64,000 nucleotides of DNA from Ehretia macrophylla (lineage: Eukaryota > Streptophyta > Magnoliopsida > Boraginales > Ehretiaceae): contig CM075777.1 of the NCBI GenBank assembly GCA_037974665.1, positions 11,741,001 through 11,805,000 on the forward strand, read 5' to 3'. The notes under the pieces were generated by a model that worked only from the letters and a program-made list of their open reading frames with translations, had not been told where the DNA came from and did not search any database. A program made the position numbers and the translations under genes. Below are positions 60,827 to 64,000 of this stretch, piece after piece (position 1 is the stretch's first letter; every line of letters starts with the position of its first letter).

Positions 60827-61528
60827 TACGTTTCTGTGTTTTAAAAATATTTTTGAATACTCTTATGTATTTTATAAATAAGCTAATTATTTTCTTTTAA
60901 AAACGTAGTTGGATACCCCCTATTAAAATAAACGATTTTTTTAACGGAAGCGGATATTCAGCTACGTTTTTAAAAATACAAGGGGCATTCAACTACGTTT
61001 TTAAAATACATGGGGTAATCGGCTTATTTATAAAACACAGGGAGTATTGTGCACTTTTAGCAAAATACAAGGGATGTTAAGTAGTTTACTCATTTGTGTT
61101 TTCTTTTCCTCATTCTTTACTTTTTTATACCTTATTTTTATTTTTAAAATGTATGATTTTTAAACTTATATGTGCCAATACAAAATAGAAGTACGTGAAT
61201 TGCATGTGCCTTGCACGGAGAAATCCCCATTTTTTAATTCATGATTAGTGACTTCAAATTGTTCAAATTCCCTATCTTTGCAAGAATTAGACCCTTCAAC
61301 CCTCACTTTAAAACACTTCTAACCTAGATGTAGTAAAGAGAAATGTCTCTCTCTCTAGAAACCCATCCTACCCCTTTGTCAAAAATCATCACTCACAACA
61401 ACTTCACTGCTCTCATTTAATCATCACCTAATAGATCCCAGCAAAGATAATTCATCCTTACCTACTACACCTGCGCTGCAATCACTCACATTCAATTCCT
61501 TGCTGATTTTAACCTCAAGAATCCCATT
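60827..61528. other. Non-coding stretch before the L1 element
   Basis: 60860-61070 contains several related short units (ACGTTTTTAAAA with ACAAGGGGCATTCAACT-like sequence), probably an unclassified repeat. The last 200 bases before 61529 may be the L1 5' UTR. Confidence 0.35.
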
Positions 61529-63057
61529 ATGGAAGAAAATAATTCTTCCAACCCCCCACCACTACTCCTTGTACCAGAGGAAGATAGCACGAATCTGAAC
61601 ACAGTAAAACCATCGCTCATTGCAAAGATCATTGCGGACAAAGCGATCCACCCCGGGACTATTAGAACAACCATAGACAGAGGTTGGAGTCTAAGTGGCC
61701 TTGTGAAATACAACCCCTCAAATACAATGTATTTCGAATCTACTTTATTAATGAAGATGACAAAAACAAAGCTTGGAAATATAGACCCTAGTTAGTTCAA
61801 GGGTTCCACCTCCTTCTTCAAACCTGGGAGGAGGATATCCCTCTTGAAGCTGTGGAGCTCAACTACACATCCTTTTGGGTTCAAGTCCATGGCTTACCAC
61901 CCAGTTTCATCACAATGGAAAATGCAAATAGAATTAGAGCTAGGCTCGGAGAAATCGAGGAAGTGAGCATTGAAAACTCCACAGGAATGCTAAAAAGCTT
62001 GAGGATCAGAGTCAAGTGGAACACCAGGAACCATCTCATACCTGGTCTGCCACTACCGAGGAATGGTTTCCCGAATGCATGGATTCAATTTAAATACGAA
62101 AAACTCAGCGGATTTTACTATAAATGAGGCAGACTTGGACACGAAACAAAATTTTATCGACGCCGACAGCCCGAAGAGATTGTCGAGGTCGGAAGAATGG
62201 ACCCAAGAAGACTTGGTCCATGGATGACAGCTCCCCCAACAAAATATCGTCGGAGACAAGAGATCGGAGCCAGACAGCCTAATTTTCAATGACAGGAAGC
62301 GTGTGGTAACACGAAAGCAGGAGAAACAAGGGGAAAAAGAGGACCAGACCTTGATCAGACAGCTGAAGCAAACCAGGTACGGAATTACCATGATGGGAAA
62401 TCTGGCCAGTCTTCATTAACCATTGATTTGACAAATGATCCTCAAAAGGAAATACAATTTCAATTTGGCTCTGGAAAAGCTGATCGTTGTGTACTGGGAA
62501 ACCCATCTACGCAAGGCAACCAAACCAAGTCAAATACCAATGAAACTGAAAAGCCCCAAAAGGAAATAGTCTTTGAATTTGGTCCAAAAGAAACTGGACA
62601 GCAAATCAACCTCAGCAAAAACCTTGAACCTTAAACCGAACGAGCTCAAACAGGACTGAACCAAAAACCTAACCAAATAGGTAAAACCTATAGCCCGAAA
62701 CAGAACCAAAATAGCCCACACCCACAGCCTAAAAACAATCACCTCTGAACAGAACCCAAAAAATACACCATTAGCCCAACAACTAAGTCAGCCCAAACCA
62801 AACAAAACAACCCCCCCTAACCCAAACCCAGGAAAACTAACACCTAGCAACCATAACAGCCCGAAAAGGAAAGATGCTGAGCAGGGGACTGAAAGCCCAA
62901 CACAACTGCAAAATCAAACTTCTACATGTACAAAGAGGAAAGTGGAAACATGGGATGATAAAGGGGAAGACTTTGAAAATGAAGAGTTTTATGAACAGTG
63001 GGAAGAAGATGAAGAAGTGGAATACACCCCTAATTATCTCGTTGAAATTCCGGTGAT
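61529..63057 (+). pseudogene. L1 ORF1 (DUF4283-type nucleic-acid-binding protein), broken
   Basis: 61529-61795 starts MEENNSSNPPPLLLVPEEDS and includes RTTIDRGWSLSG. After a shift, 61852-62127 carries FWVQVHGLPPSFITMENANR and MLKSLRIRVKW, typical of DUF4283 proteins. The CCHC knuckle that normally follows is lost: the first Cys is Tyr (GFYYK), the second is a TGA at 62125-62127, then GRLGHE. The remainder to about 63057 is an Asn/Gln/Lys-rich tail in broken frames. Confidence 0.82.
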
Positions 63058-63219
63058 CTAGGAATTGAGAGACAGCTCAAAAGCCATCCAAAACAAGGAT
63101 CATCTAAGAAGGAACAGACATCTCAAAGGTGAAGACAACAACCTGCAAGCAACAGGTAACCCCCAAAATCCAAATTTAGTGGCGTCAGGTGTTGGCCCTC
63201 AACAGCACCAAGTGAACAA

Positions 63220-63966
63220 ATGAGAATATTAGCTTGGAACTGTCAAGGTTTGGGCAATCCCTTAACAATTCAGAACTTAAGAGACATAATCTCTAAGGAA
63301 AAACCCAATATTATCTGCCTTTTTGAGACAAAAATGAAATGTAATAAACTTGGTAGAGTAGCTAGAAAAATAAAAGCCAAATTTGTCCACTCTGTGGAAC
63401 TTACTGGTTTATCAGGAGGTTTGGCCTTCTTTTGTATGGAAGATATGGATATAAATGTTATCAATTCCAACTATTTTGCTATAACTATTAGATTTTACTC
63501 TAACTCTCCCTAACAGTGGGATTTTTCTTTCATATATGCTTATCCGAATAGACAGGAACAAAAAAATTTATGGGACTTTATCATTACATCCCAAGAGTAC
63601 ACAGATCTCTCCCATGTCTTCATTGGGGACTTTAATTGCATCCGGTCGCAAGAAGAGAAAGAATTAGGGAAACTCAAAGCTCTTGGCTATATGAGATTCT
63701 TTTCTCAACAAATTTGTGAGGCTAGGTTACTAGAGATTGTAACCAAAGGATCTAGATACACATGGATTAACAAGAGAGACAGGGACAGATTCATCATGCA
63801 AAAGCTAGACAGAACTCTAGCAAACATCAGTTGGAATCTTTTGTTTCTCGACGCGGTTGCAATCAATCTACCTCCCGTGGGCTTGGACCACTCACCAATC
63901 TTGTTATATATAGAAGACTACATGCAATTCAAAATCATGAGAAGATTTCACTTTGAGTCCTTCTAA
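63220..63966 (+). pseudogene. L1 ORF2 endonuclease domain, with nonsense codons
   Basis: APE-type endonuclease of L1 ORF2, from ATG 63220. Motifs in order: ILAWNCQGLGNPLT (catalytic Asn), IICLFETKMK (catalytic Glu), IYAYPNR, HVFIGDFNCI (GDFN), SRYTWIN and GLDHSPILL (catalytic Asp-His pair). One frame throughout, broken by a TAA at 63511-63513 and another at 63964-63966. The enzyme nicks target DNA for target-primed reverse transcription; this copy cannot make the whole protein. Confidence 0.88.
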
Positions 63967-64000
63967 ACTGAGGAAGAAGAATGTGATGCAATTGTGGCTC

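Larger units (their letters stand above)
61529..64000 (+). mobile_element. L1 LINE, 5' part, continues past the window end
   Basis: Plus-strand element with an ORF1-like region followed by the ORF2 endonuclease, as in plant L1 elements. The RT part would lie beyond 64000. Both ORFs carry stops or shifts, so this copy is inactive. Confidence 0.88.

Overview
This is plant nuclear DNA, from a eudicot as far as I can judge. It is AT-rich, has long introns, and is crowded with Ty3/gypsy and other LTR retrotransposons, L1- and RTE-type LINEs, tRNA-derived SINEs and MITEs. It also holds a STIG1-family gene and fragments of a citrate synthase gene and of plastid 23S rRNA. I cannot name the species.

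Layout: 1-3316 is the 5' end of an LTR element on the minus strand (PBS plus a 2.1 kb LTR). 3317-7319 is mostly unassigned and carries two relic citrate synthase exons. 7320-20040 is a decayed Tekay/Del-like gypsy element whose reverse transcriptase is split by a nested, nearly complete CRM-like gypsy element (12197-19564, TSD ATGAA). 20314-24263 is a duplicated block (copy A) holding a promoter-like region and a copy of a first coding exon, and it was later hit by a 5'-truncated L1. 24264-29003 holds two further LTR-element fragments. 29004-31537 is non-coding apart from a SINE with clear target-site duplications. 31538-34798 is copy B of the duplicated block.

The main host gene starts in copy B. 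I assembled ten exons from 34157 to 56869 on the plus strand. All nine junctions are GT-AG and phase-compatible, giving a predicted protein of 1320 residues. Its N-terminal part (exons 1-4) is of unknown function. A giant serine-rich exon 5 is built from in-frame tandem repeats (2 x 53 and 3 x 132 residues). The C-terminus (exons 9-10) looks like a degenerate double-stranded-RNA-binding domain. Its introns hold a long inverted repeat, a Harbinger-like MITE, a rearranged plastid 23S rRNA insertion and an antisense LINE. Exon 1 also exists in copy A, 10.5 kb upstream, so an alternative first exon and promoter is possible. A piece containing exon 4 and part of intron 4 recurs at 60602-60826.

Downstream of that gene lie a relic Au-type SINE, a minus-strand STIG1-like secreted cysteine-rich protein with an unusual proline-rich tail (57630-58355), a second Harbinger-like MITE, the stray exon-4 copy, and the 5' part of a plus-strand L1 element that runs off the window end. 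No rRNA or tRNA gene, CRISPR array or operon was seen. The strongest unusual signals are the duplicated first exon/promoter block, the repeat expansion in exon 5, and the secreted STIG1/proline-rich fusion.
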